From Henricia sp. BOLD:AAB3569 (lineage: Eukaryota > Echinodermata > Asteroidea > Spinulosida > Echinasteridae), in assembly GCA_037783545.1 (NCBI GenBank), contig JBBELK010000390.1:310001-374000 (forward strand): a DNA stretch of 64,000 nucleotides, in the 5' to 3' direction. The notes under the pieces are model-generated. The model saw nothing but the letters and a program-made list of their open reading frames with translations, was not told the origin of the DNA and ran no database searches. Below are positions 1 through 8,980 of this stretch, piece after piece. Position 1 is the stretch's first letter. The number at the start of each line of letters is the position of its first letter. Position numbers and translations under genes: made by a program.

Positions 1-281
1 GCGGAATATAGACTGTTTGGAGCATGCACAATTTGAATTTCGTCGGAAAATTTCTTGACTTCCAAATTTGCGGACGTTTGGACCACACTTTGACCAAATT
101 CCCGTCCCAAACAAGACTGAGCATGCGCACGAGTGATCAGGAGTACACAGACAGCCACGGTCTGCAGAGCAGGCAGGAAGCCCGGGCCCAGTTTTCCCTA
201 AACTCTGAAATTTCTCGGCCATTTCCGGGCGAAAGTCTGTAAATTTTTCAGGACAAGTGCGGAATATAGACTGTTTGAAGC

Positions 282-538
282 ATGCAAAATTTGAAGTTCG
301 TCGAAAATTTCTTGACTTCCAAATTTGCCGACGTTTGGACCACACTTTGACCAAATTCCCGTCCCAAACAAGACTGAGCATGCGCACGAGTGATCAGGAG
401 TACACGGACAGCCACGGTCTGCAGAGCAGGCAGGAAGCCCGAGCCCAGTTTTCCCTAAACTCTGAAATTTCTCGGCCATTTCCGGGCGAAAGTCTGTCAA
501 TTTTTCAGGACAAGTGCGGAATATAGACTGTTTGAAGC
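282..538 (+). repeat. Reference A-1 monomer, 257 bp
   Basis: It is preceded by TTTGAAGC and has GTTCGTCGAAAATTTC, one base shorter than the usual TCGGAAAATTTC. In other copies the lost base gives GTCGGAAATTTC. It nearly always follows an A monomer with CCCGGGCCC and TTCCGGGCG. Confidence 0.9.
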
Positions 539-802
539 ATGCAAAATTTGAAGTCCGTCGGAAAATTTCTTGACTTCCAAATTTGCCGACGTTTGGACCA
601 CACTTTTAATTAACCAAATTCCAGTCCCAAACAAGACTGAGCATGCGCACGAGTGATCAGGAGTACACGGACAGCCACGGTCTGCAGAGCAGGCAAGAAG
701 CCCGAGCCCAGTTTTCCCTAAACTCTGAAATTTCTCGGCCATTTCCCGGCGAAAGTCTGCCAATTTTTTCAGGACAAGTGCGGAATATAGACTGTTTGGA
801 GC
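539..802 (+). repeat. Reference C monomer, 264 bp, with PacI site
   Basis: It has GACCACACTTTTAATTAACC, with TTAATTAA at 606-613. Compared with A, this is a 5 bp gain plus a G to A change. It usually also has CAGGCAAGAAGCCC and TTTTTTCAGG, and is usually followed by an A' monomer. Its length is not always a multiple of three, so it breaks the long open frames. Confidence 0.92.
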
Positions 803-2335
803 ATGCAAAATTTGAAGTTCGTCGGAAAATTTCTTGACTTCCAAATTTGCCAACGTTTGGTCCACACTTTGACCAAATTCCCGTCCCAAACAAGACTGAG
901 CATGCGCACGAGTGATCAGGAGTACACGGATAGCCACGGTCTGTAGAGCAGGCAGGAAGCCCGAGCCCAGTTTTCCCTAAACTGTGACATTTCTCGGCCA
1001 TTTCCCGGCGAAAGTCTGTCAATTTTTCAGGACAAGTGCCGAATATAGATTGTTTGGAGCATGCACAATTTGAAGTTCGTCGGAAAATTTCTTGACTTCC
1101 ATATTGGCCGACGTTTGGACTACACTTTGACCAAATTCCCGTCCCAAACAAGACTGAGCATGCGCACGAGTGATCAGGAGTACACGGACAGCCACGGTCT
1201 GCAGAGCAGGCAGGAAGCCCGAGCCCAGTTTTCCCTAAACTCTGAAATTTCTCGGCCATTTCCCGGCGAAAGTCTGTCAATTTTTCAGGACAAGTGCGGA
1301 ATATAGACTGTTTGGAGCATGCAAAATGTGAAGTTCGTCGGACAATTTCTTGACTTACAAATTTTCCGACGTTTGGACCACACTTTGACTAAATTCCCGT
1401 CCCAAACAAGACTGAGCATGCGCACGAGTGATCAGGAGTACACGGACAGCCACGGTCTGCAGAGCAGGAAGGAAGCCCGAGCCCAGTTTTCCCTAAACTC
1501 TGATGAAATTTCTCGGCCATTTCCCGGCGAAAGTCTGTCAATTTTTCAGGACAAGTGCGGAATATAGACTGTTTGGAGCATGCACAATTTGAAGTTCGTC
1601 GGAAAATTTCTTGACTTCCAAATTTGCCGACACTTTTAATTAACCAAATTCTAGTCCCAAACAAGACTGAGCATGCGCACGAGTGATCAGGAGTACACGG
1701 ACAGCCACGGTCTGCAGAGCAGGCAGGAAGCCCGAGCCCAGTTTTCCCTAAACTCTGAAATTTCTCGGCCATTTCCCGGCGAAAGTCTGTCAATTTTTCA
1801 GGACAAGTGCGGAATATAGACTGTTTGGAGCATGCACAATTTGAAGTTCGTTGGAAAATGTCTTGACTTCCAAATTTGCCGACGTTTGGACCACACTTTG
1901 ACAAAATTCCCGTCCCAAACAAGACTGAGCATGCGCACGAGTGATCAGGAGTACACGGACAGCCACGGTCTGCAGAGCAGGCAGGAAGCCCGGCCCAGTT
2001 TTCCCTAAACTCTGAAATTTCTCGGCCATTTCCGGGCGAAAGTCTGTCAATTTTTCAGGACAAGTGCGGAATATAGACTGTTTGAAGCATGCAAAATTTG
2101 AAGTTCGTCGGAAAATTTCTTGACTTCCAAATTTGCCGACGTTTGGTCCACACTTTGACCAAATTCCCGTCCCAAACAAGACTGAGCATGCGCACGAGTG
2201 ATCAGGAGTACACGGACAGCCACGGTTTGCAGAGCAGGCAGGAAGCCCGAGCCCAGTTTTCCCTAAACTCTGAAATTTCTCGGCCATTTCCCGGCGAAAG
2301 TCTGTCAATTTTTCAGGACAAGTGCGGAATATAGA

Positions 2336-3687
2336 CTCTGCAGACCGTGGCTGTCCGTGTACTCCTGATCACTCGTGCGCATGCTCAGTCTTGTTTGGGA
2401 CGGGAATTTGGTCAAAGTGTGGTCCAAACGTCGGCAAATTTGGAAGTCAAGACATTTTCCAACGAACTTCAAATTGTGCATGCTCCAAACAGTATATATT
2501 CCGCACTTGTCCTGAAAAATTGACAGACTTTCGCCGGGAAATGGCCGAGAAATTTCAGAGTTTAGGGAAAACTGGGCTCGGGCTTCCTGCCTGCTCTGCA
2601 GACCGTGGCTGTCCGTGTACTCCTGATCACTCGTGCGCATGCTCAGTCTTGTTTGGGACTAGAATTTGGTTAATTAAAAGTGTCGGCAAATTTGGAAGTC
2701 AAGAAATTTTCCGACGAACTTCAAATTGTGCATGCTCCAAACAGTCTATATTCCGCACTTGTCCTGAAAAATTGACAGACTTTCGCCGGGAAATGGCCGA
2801 GAAATTTCAGAGTTTAGGGAAAACTGGGCTCGGGCTTCCTGCCTGCTCTGCAAACCGTGGCTGTCCGTGTACTCCTGATCACTCGTGCGCATGCTCAGTC
2901 TTGTTTGGGACGGGAATTTGGTCAAAGTGTGGACCAAACGTTGGCAAATTTGGAAGTCAAGAAATTTTCCGACGAACTTCAAATTTTGCATGCTCCAAAC
3001 AGTCTATATTCCGCACTTGTACTGAAAAAATTGACAGACTTTCGCCGGGAAATGGCCGAGAAATTTCAGAGTTTAGGGAAAACTGGGCTCGGGCTTCTTG
3101 CCTGCTCTGCAGACCGTGGCTGTCCGTGTACTCCTGATCACTCGTGCGCATGCTCAGTCTTGTTTGGGACGGGAATTTGGTCAAAGTGTGGACCAAACGT
3201 TGGCAAATTTGGAAGTCAAGAAATTTTCCGACGAACTTCAAATTTTGCATGCTCCAAACAGTCTATATTCCGCACTTGTACTGAAAAAATTGACAGACTT
3301 TCGCCGGGAAATGGCCGAGAAATTTCAGAGTTTAGGGAAAACTGGGCTCGGGCTTCTTGCCTGCTCTGCAGACCGTGGCTGTCCGTGTACTCCTGATCAC
3401 TCGTGCGCATGCTCAGTCTTGTTTGGGACGGGAATTTGGTCAAAGTGTGGTCCAAACGTCGGCAAATTTGGAAGTCAAGACATTTTCCGACGAACTTCAA
3501 ATTTTGCATGCTTCAAACAGTCTATATTCCGCACTTGTCCTGAAAAATTGACAGACTTTCGCCCGGAAATGGCCGAGAAATTTCAGAGTTTAGGGAAAAC
3601 TGGGCCCGGGCTTCCTGCCTGCTCTGCAGACCGTGGCTGTCCGTGTACTCCTGATCACTCGTGCGCATGCTCAGTCTTGTTTGGGAC
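2336..3687 (-). repeat. Left arm of a large inverted repeat (1,352 bp)
   Basis: This arm is the reverse complement of 4735-6086. Matching positions sum to 8422 along the whole arm, with no net indel (3509 pairs with 4913, 3250 with 5172, 2991 with 5431). I saw only two substitutions, at 2494/5928 and 2514/5908. The pair arises because the inversion flipped one copy of a 1,796 bp higher-order repeat. Confidence 0.88.
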
Positions 3688-4290
3688 GGGAATTTGGTCA
3701 AAGTGTGGACCAAACGTTGGCAAATTTGGAAGTCAAGAAATTTTCCGACGAACTTCAAATTTTGCATGCTCCAAACAGTCTATATTCCGCACTTGTACTG
3801 AAAAAATTGACAGACTTTCGCCGGGAAATGGCCGAGAAATTTCAGAGTTTAGGGAAAACTGGGCTCGGGCTTCTTGCCTGCTCTGCAGACCGTGGCTGTC
3901 CGTGTACTCCTGATCACTCGTGCGCATGCTCAGTCTTGTTTGGGACGGGAATTTGGTCAAAGTGTGGACCAAACGTTGGCAAATTTGGAAGTCAAGAAAT
4001 TTTCCGACGAACTTCAAATTTTGCATGCTCCAAACAGTCTATATTCCGCACTTGTACTGAAAAAATTGACAGACTTTCGCCGGGAAATGGCCTAGAAATT
4101 TCAGAGTTTAGGGAAAACTGGGCTCGGGCTTCTTGCCTGCTCTGCAGACCGTGGCTGTCCGTGTACTCCTGATCACTCGTGCGCATGCTCAGTCTTGTTT
4201 GGGACTGGAATTTGGTTAATTAAAAGTGTCGGCAAATTTGGAAGTCAAGAAATCTTCCGACGAACTTCAAATTGTGCATGCTCCAAACAG
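2336..4290 (-). repeat. Inverted block of satellite (1,955 bp)
   Basis: The monomers here read on the minus strand only. Reading from 4290 down: B (start 4279, 253 bp), A' (4026), A' (3767), K-like (3509), A' (3250), A' (2991), B (2733), K (2481, cut at 2336). Left junction: GGAATATAGA at 2335 joins CTCTGCAGACC. Right junction: CTCCAAACAG at 4290 joins CAGGCAGGAAGC. Turning the block around restores GGAATATAGA-CTGTTTGG on the left and CTGCAGAG-CAGGCAGG on the right, both normal monomer sequence in phase. It also restores the expected order of classes (K, A, then B with GGAAGATTTC). This is therefore one inversion with no visible loss or gain. Two bases (CT/AG) are shared at the breakpoints, so each is uncertain by 2 bp. 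Confidence 0.93.
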
Positions 4291-5430
4291 CAGGCAGGAA
4301 GCCCGGGCCCAGTTTTCCCTAAACTCTGACATTTCTCGGCCATTTCCGGGCGAAAGTCTGTCAATTTTTCAGGACAAGTGCGGAATATAGACTGTTTGAA
4401 GCATGCAAAATTTGAAGTTCGTCGGAAAATTTCTTGACTTCCAAATTTGCCGACGTTTGGTCCACACTTTGACCAAATTCCCGTCCCAAACAAGACTGAG
4501 CATGCGCACGAGTGATCAGGAGTACACGGACAGCCACGGTTTGCAGAGCAGGCAGGAAGCCCGAGCCCAGTTTTCCCTAAACTCTGAAATTTCTCGGCCA
4601 TTTCCCGGCGAAAGTCTGTCAATTTTTCAGGACAAGTGCGGAATATAGACTGTTTGGAGCATGCACAATTTGAAGTTCGTCGGAAGATTTCTTGACTTCC
4701 AAATTTGCCGACACTTTTAATTAACCAAATTCCAGTCCCAAACAAGACTGAGCATGCGCACGAGTGATCAGGAGTACACGGACAGCCACGGTCTGCAGAG
4801 CAGGCAGGAAGCCCGGGCCCAGTTTTCCCTAAACTCTGAAATTTCTCGGCCATTTCCGGGCGAAAGTCTGTCAATTTTTCAGGACAAGTGCGGAATATAG
4901 ACTGTTTGAAGCATGCAAAATTTGAAGTTCGTCGGAAAATGTCTTGACTTCCAAATTTGCCGACGTTTGGACCACACTTTGACCAAATTCCCGTCCCAAA
5001 CAAGACTGAGCATGCGCACGAGTGATCAGGAGTACACGGACAGCCACGGTCTGCAGAGCAGGCAAGAAGCCCGAGCCCAGTTTTCCCTAAACTCTGAAAT
5101 TTCTCGGCCATTTCCCGGCGAAAGTCTGTCAATTTTTTCAGTACAAGTGCGGAATATAGACTGTTTGGAGCATGCAAAATTTGAAGTTCGTCGGAAAATT
5201 TCTTGACTTCCAAATTTGCCAACGTTTGGTCCACACTTTGACCAAATTCCCGTCCCAAACAAGACTGAGCATGCGCACGAGTGATCAGGAGTACACGGAC
5301 AGCCACGGTCTGCAGAGCAGGCAAGAAGCCCGAGCCCAGTTTTCCCTAAACTCTGAAATTTCTCGGCCATTTCCCGGCGAAAGTCTGTCAATTTTTTCAG
5401 TACAAGTGCGGAATATAGACTGTTTGGAGC

Positions 5431-5688
5431 ATGCAAAATTTGAAGTTCGTCGGAAAATTTCTTGACTTCCAAATTTGCCAACGTTTGGTCCACACTTTGA
5501 CCAAATTCCCGTCCCAAACAAGACTGAGCATGCGCACGAGTGATCAGGAGTACACGGACAGCCACGGTTTGCAGAGCAGGCAGGAAGCCCGAGCCCAGTT
5601 TTCCCTAAACTCTGAAATTTCTCGGCCATTTCCCGGCGAAAGTCTGTCAATTTTTCAGGACAAGTGCGGAATATAGACTGTTTGGAGC
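5431..5688 (+). repeat. Reference A' monomer, 258 bp
   Basis: It has TTTGCCAACGTTTGGTCC instead of TTTGCCGACGTTTGGACC, and usually CACGGTTTGCAG, which loses the PstI site. In most of the array it follows a C monomer or another A'. Confidence 0.9.
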
Positions 5689-5954
5689 ATGCACAATTTG
5701 AAGTTCGTCGGAAAATTTCTTGACTTCCAAATTTGCCGACACTTTTAATTAACCAAATTCTAGTCCCAAACAAGACTGAGCATGCGCACGAGTGATCAGG
5801 AGTACACGGACAGCCACGGTCTGCAGAGCAGGCAGGAAGCCCGAGCCCAGTTTTCCCTAAACTCTGAAATTTCTCGGCCATTTCCCGGCGAAAGTCTGTC
5901 AATTTTTTAGGACAAGTGCGGAATATAGACTGTTTGGAGCATGCACAATTTGAA

Positions 5955-5971
5955 GTTCGTTGGAAAATGTC
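5955..5971 (+). promoter_or_regulatory. Partial CENP-B-box-like motif (exemplar, K monomer)
   Basis: The 17 bases read GTTCGTTGGAAAATGTC. The mammalian CENP-B box consensus is YTTCGTTGGAARCGGGA. Eleven consecutive bases (5956-5966) fit, including TTCG and the central A, but the CGGG core half is absent (ATGT instead). K monomers carry it; most other classes have TTCGTCGGAAA. Binding by a CENP-B-like protein is therefore doubtful without evidence. Confidence 0.35.
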
Positions 5972-6034
5972 TTGACTTCCAAATTTGCCGACGTTTGGAC
6001 CACACTTTGACCAAATTCCCGTCCCAAACAAGAC

Positions 6035-6046
6035 TGAGCATGCGCA
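6035..6046 (+). promoter_or_regulatory. NRF1-like motif (exemplar, most monomers)
   Basis: TGAGCATGCGCA matches the NRF1 consensus YGCGCAYGCGCR at 11 of 12 positions; the third base is A instead of C. The motif recurs about once per monomer. NRF1-family proteins are known in animals. Occupancy is not shown and chance resemblance is possible. Confidence 0.3.
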
Positions 6047-6198
6047 CGAGTGATCAGGAGTACACGGACAGCCACGGTCTGCAGAGCAGGCAGGAAGCCC
6101 GGGCCCAGTTTTCCCTAAACTCTGAAATTTCTCGGCCATTTCCGGGCGAAAGTCTGTCAATTTTTCAGGACAAGTGCGGAATATAGACTGTTTGAAGC

Positions 6199-6456
6199 AT
6201 GCAAAATTTGAAGTTCGTCGGAAAATTTCTTGACTTCCAAATTTGCCGACGTTTGGTCCACACTTTGACCAAATTCCCGTCCCAAACAAGACTGAGCATG
6301 CGCACGAGTGATCAGGAGTACACGGACAGCCACGGTTTGCAGAGCAGGCAGGAAGCCCGAGCCCAGTTTTCCCTAAACTCTGAAATTTCTCGGCCATTTC
6401 CCGGCGAAAGTCTGTCAATTTTTCAGGACAAGTGCGGAATATAGACTGTTTGGAGC
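6199..6456 (+). repeat. Reference A monomer, 258 bp
   Basis: The commonest class. It has 60 G and 64 C (48% GC) and 14 CpG. It carries CGTCGGAAAATTT and AAATTTGCCGACG as a near-perfect inverted pair, then CACACTTTGACC and TTCCCGTCCC. This copy has TTTGGTCC and CACGGTTTGCAG, where many others have TTTGGACC and CACGGTCTGCAG (a PstI site). Its length, 86 x 3, keeps reading frames in step between copies. Confidence 0.93.
6216..6251. other. Dyad symmetry, 13 bp arms and 10 bp loop (exemplar)
   Basis: CGTCGGAAAATTT (6216-6228) and AAATTTGCCGACG (6239-6251) are inverted repeats matching at 12 of 13 positions, around the loop CTTGACTTCC. The element is present in nearly every A, A-1, N and C monomer and, one base pair shorter, in B. 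Q monomers keep 12 of 13 with different bases. K monomers have three mismatches. Such a dyad could extrude as a cruciform or bind a dimeric protein. No function is shown. Confidence 0.8.
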
Positions 6457-6708
6457 ATGCACAATTTGAAGTTCGTCGGAAGATTTCTTGACTTCCAAAT
6501 TTGCCGACACTTTTAATTAACCAAATTCCAGTCCCAAACAAGACTGAGCATGCGCACGAGTGATCAGGAGTACACGGACAGCCAAGGTCTGCAGAGCAGG
6601 CAGGAAGCCCGAGCCCAGTTTTCCCTAAACTCTGACATTTCTCGGCCATTTCCCGGCGAAAGTCTGTCAATTTTTCAGGACAAGTGCGGAATATAGACTG
6701 TTTGGAGC
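6457..6708 (+). repeat. Reference B monomer, 252 bp, with PacI site
   Basis: It has GCCGACACTTTTAATTAACC, with TTAATTAA at 6513-6520. Compared with C monomers it lacks 11 bp (GTTTGGACCAC) between two AC dinucleotides. I count 32 forward B monomers plus two in the inverted block. Confidence 0.93.
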
Positions 6709-7482
6709 ATGCACAATTTGAAGTTCGTTGGAACATGTCTTGACTTCCAAATTTGCCGACGTTTGGACCACACTTTGACCAAATTCCCGTCCCAAACAAG
6801 ACTGAGCATGCGCACGAGTGATCAGGAGTACACGGACAGCCACGGTCTGCAGAGCAGGCAGGAAGCCCGGGCCCAGTTTTCCCTAAACTCTGAAATTTCT
6901 CTGCCATTTCCGGGCGAAAGTCTGTCAATTTTTCAGGACAAGTGCGGAATATAGACTGTTTGAAGCATGCAAAATTTGAAGTTCGTCGGAAAATTTCTTG
7001 ACTTCCAAATTTGCCGACGTTTGGTCCACACTTTGACCAAATTCCCGTCCCAAACAAGACTGAGCATGCGCACGAGTGATCAGGAGTACACGGACAGCCA
7101 CGGTTTGCAGAGCAGGCAGGAAGCCCGAGCCCAGTTTTCCCTAAACTCTGAAATTTCTCGGCCATTTCCCGGCGAAAGTCTGTCAATTTTTCAGGACAAG
7201 TGCGGAATATAGAATGTTTGAAGCATGCAAAATTTGAAGTTCGTCGGAAAATTTATGGACTTCCAAATTTGCCGATGTTTGGTCCACACTTTGACCAAAT
7301 TCCCGTCCCAAACAAGACTGAGCATGCGCACGAGTGATCAGGAGTACACGGACAGCCACGGTTTGCAGAGCAGGCAGGAAGCCCGAGCCCAGTTTTCCCT
7401 AAACTCTGAAATTTCTCGGCCATTTCCCGGCGAAAGTCTGTCAATTTTTCAGGACAAGTGCGGAATATAGACTGTTTGGAGC

Positions 7483-8980
7483 ATGCACAATTTGAAGTTC
7501 GTCGGAAGATTTCTTGACTTCCAAATTTGCCGACACTTTTAATTAACCAAATTCCAGTCCCAAACAAGACTGAGCATGCGCACGAGTGATCAGGAGTACA
7601 CGGACAGCCACGGTCTGCAGAGCAGGCAGGAAGCCCGAGCCCAGTTTTCCCTAAACTCTGACATTTCTCGGCCATTTCCCGGCGAAAGTCTGTCAATTTT
7701 TCAGGACAAGTGCCGAATATAGACTGTTTGGAGCATGCACAATTTGAAGTTCGTCGGACAATTTCTTGACTTCCAAATTTTCCGACGTTTGGACCACACT
7801 TTGACTAAATTCCCGTCCCAAACAAGACTGAGCATGCGCACGAGTGATCAGGAGTACACGGACAGCCACGGTCTGCAGAGCAGGCAGGAAGCCCGAGCCC
7901 AGTTTTCCCTAAACTCTGAAATTTCTCGGCCATTTCCCGGCGAAAGTCTGTCAATTGTTCAGGACAAGTGCGGAATATAGACTGTTTGGAGCATGCACAA
8001 TTTGAAGTTCGTTGGAAAATGTCTTGACTTCCAAATTTGCCGACGTTTGGACCACACTTTGACCAAATTCCCGTCCCAAACAAGACTGAGCATGCGCACG
8101 AGTGATCAGGAGTACACGGACAGCCACGGTCTGCAGAGCAGGCAAGAAGCCCGAGCCCAGTTTTCCCTAAACTCTGAAATTTCTCGGCCATTTCCCGGCG
8201 AAAGTCTGTCAATTTTTCAGGACAAGTGCGGAATATAGACTGTTTGGAGCATGCACAATTTGAAGTTCGTCGGAAGATTTCTTGACTTCCAAATTTGCCG
8301 ACACTTTTAATTAACCAAATTCCAGTCCCAAACAAGACTGAGCATGCGCACGAGTGATCAGGAGTACACGGACAGCCACGGTCTGCAGAGCAGGCAGGAA
8401 GCCCGAGCCCAGTTTTCCCTAAACTCTGACATTTCTCGGCCATTTCCCGGCGAAAGTCTGTCAATTTTTCAGGACAAGTGCCGAATATAGACTGTTTGGA
8501 GCATGCACAATTTGAAGTTCGTCGGACAATTTCTTGACTTCCAAATTTTCCGACGTTTGGACCACACTTTGACTAAATTCCCGTCCCAAACAAGACTGAG
8601 CATGCGCACGAGTGATCAGGAGTACACGGACAGCCACGGTCTGCAGAGCAGGCAGGAAGCCCGAGCCCAGTTTTCCCTAAACTCTGAAATTTCTCGGCCA
8701 TTTCCCGGCGAAAGTCTGTCAATTGTTCAGGACAAGTGCGGAATATAGACTGTTTGGAGCATGCACAATTTGAAGTTCGTTGGAAAATGTCTTGACTTCC
8801 AAATTTGCCGACGTTTGGACCACACTTTGACCAAATTCCCGTCCCAAACAAGACTGAGCATGCGCACGAGTGATCAGGAGTACACGGACAGCCACGGTCT
8901 GCAGAGCAGGCAAGAAGCCCGAGCCCAGTTTTCCCTAAACTCTGAAATTTCTCGGCCATTTCCCGGCGAAAGTCTGTCAA
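7483..8980 (+). repeat. 768 bp trimer HOR (B-Q-K), two copies
   Basis: B 7483, Q 7735, K 7993 are followed by B 8251, Q 8503, K 8761 at an exact 768 bp spacing. Both Q copies carry the unusual TCAATTGTTCAGG. The second K departs near 8980, where TTTTTTCAGT replaces TTTTTCAGG, marking the end of the duplicated stretch. Confidence 0.88.
7735..7992 (+). repeat. Reference Q monomer, 258 bp
   Basis: It has CGTCGGACAATTT on the left of the dyad and AAATTTTCCGACG on the right, then CTTTGACTAAATTCCC. In the Q copies I checked (1319, 7735, 17270, 23978, 50750) both dyad changes occur together. Confidence 0.9.

Larger units (their letters stand above)
1..2335 (+). repeat. Forward array block, monomers 1-9
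   Basis: Monomer starts and classes: 24 A, 282 A-1, 539 C, 803 A', 1061 A, 1319 Q with a 3 bp insertion (261 bp), 1580 B, 1832 K (257 bp), 2089 A. The last is cut at 2335 by the inversion junction, after GGAATATAGA. Bases 1-~1575 recur almost exactly at 10803-~12377. No other feature is present. Confidence 0.93.
4735..6086 (+). repeat. Right arm of the large inverted repeat
   Basis: Partner of 2336-3687, separated from it by a 1,047 bp spacer (3688-4734). The outer end, GCAGAG at 6081-6086, is the same point in the monomer as the inversion breakpoint. If the inverted block is turned back, this arm and its partner become direct repeats 1,796 bp apart. Confidence 0.88.
5941..6198 (+). repeat. 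Reference K monomer, 258 bp
   Basis: It differs from A by TTCGTTGGAAAATGTC in place of TTCGTCGGAAAATTTC. The change weakens the dyad found in other monomers and creates an 11-base match to the left part of the mammalian CENP-B box. K monomers often follow Q monomers, so Q-K is a recurrent pair. Confidence 0.9.
5285..7186 (-). other. Long minus-strand open frame, not called as a gene
   Basis: An open frame of 633 codons runs through more than seven monomers. It repeats a cysteine-rich peptide with CPCTPDHSCACSVLFGT, TGIWSKCGPNVGKFGSQ and LTDFRREMAEKFQSLGKTG in each unit. It starts at an ordinary repeat codon, matches no protein family I recognise, and changes frame wherever a monomer of 257, 259 or 264 bp occurs. 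It exists because 258 and 252 are multiples of three and the A monomer has no stop in this frame. I regard it as a by-product of the satellite. Confidence 0.12.
4291..7482 (+). repeat. A/B/K array block
   Basis: Monomer starts: 4403 A, 4661 B, 4913 K-like (259), 5172 A' (259), 5431 A', 5689 B, 5941 K, 6199 A, 6457 B, 6709 K, 6967 A, 7225 A. The K-A-B trio (768 bp) at 5941-6708 repeats at 6709-7734 with one additional A monomer at 7225. No gene or unique spacer is present. Confidence 0.9.

Noticed and set aside
2336-4290. Foldback or chimera artefact instead of inversion
   Set aside because: A foldback gives one junction and repeated sequence. Here both junctions are present, and reinversion restores phase and class order exactly. 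An assembly error cannot be fully excluded without reads.
6211-6222. RNA polymerase III B box at AAGTTCGTCGGA
   Set aside because: It shares only the TTCG core with GGTTCGANTCC, and no A box lies at a suitable distance upstream.
6203-6251. Phased A-tracts causing DNA bending
   Set aside because: The AAATTT tracts are about 17-19 bp apart, which is not in step with the helical repeat of about 10.5 bp.
6199-6444. 81-codon plus-strand open frame found in many monomers
   Set aside because: It is the same repeat translated over and over, ending at the ATATAG stop in each unit. Nothing suggests translation, and alternative frames are equally open.
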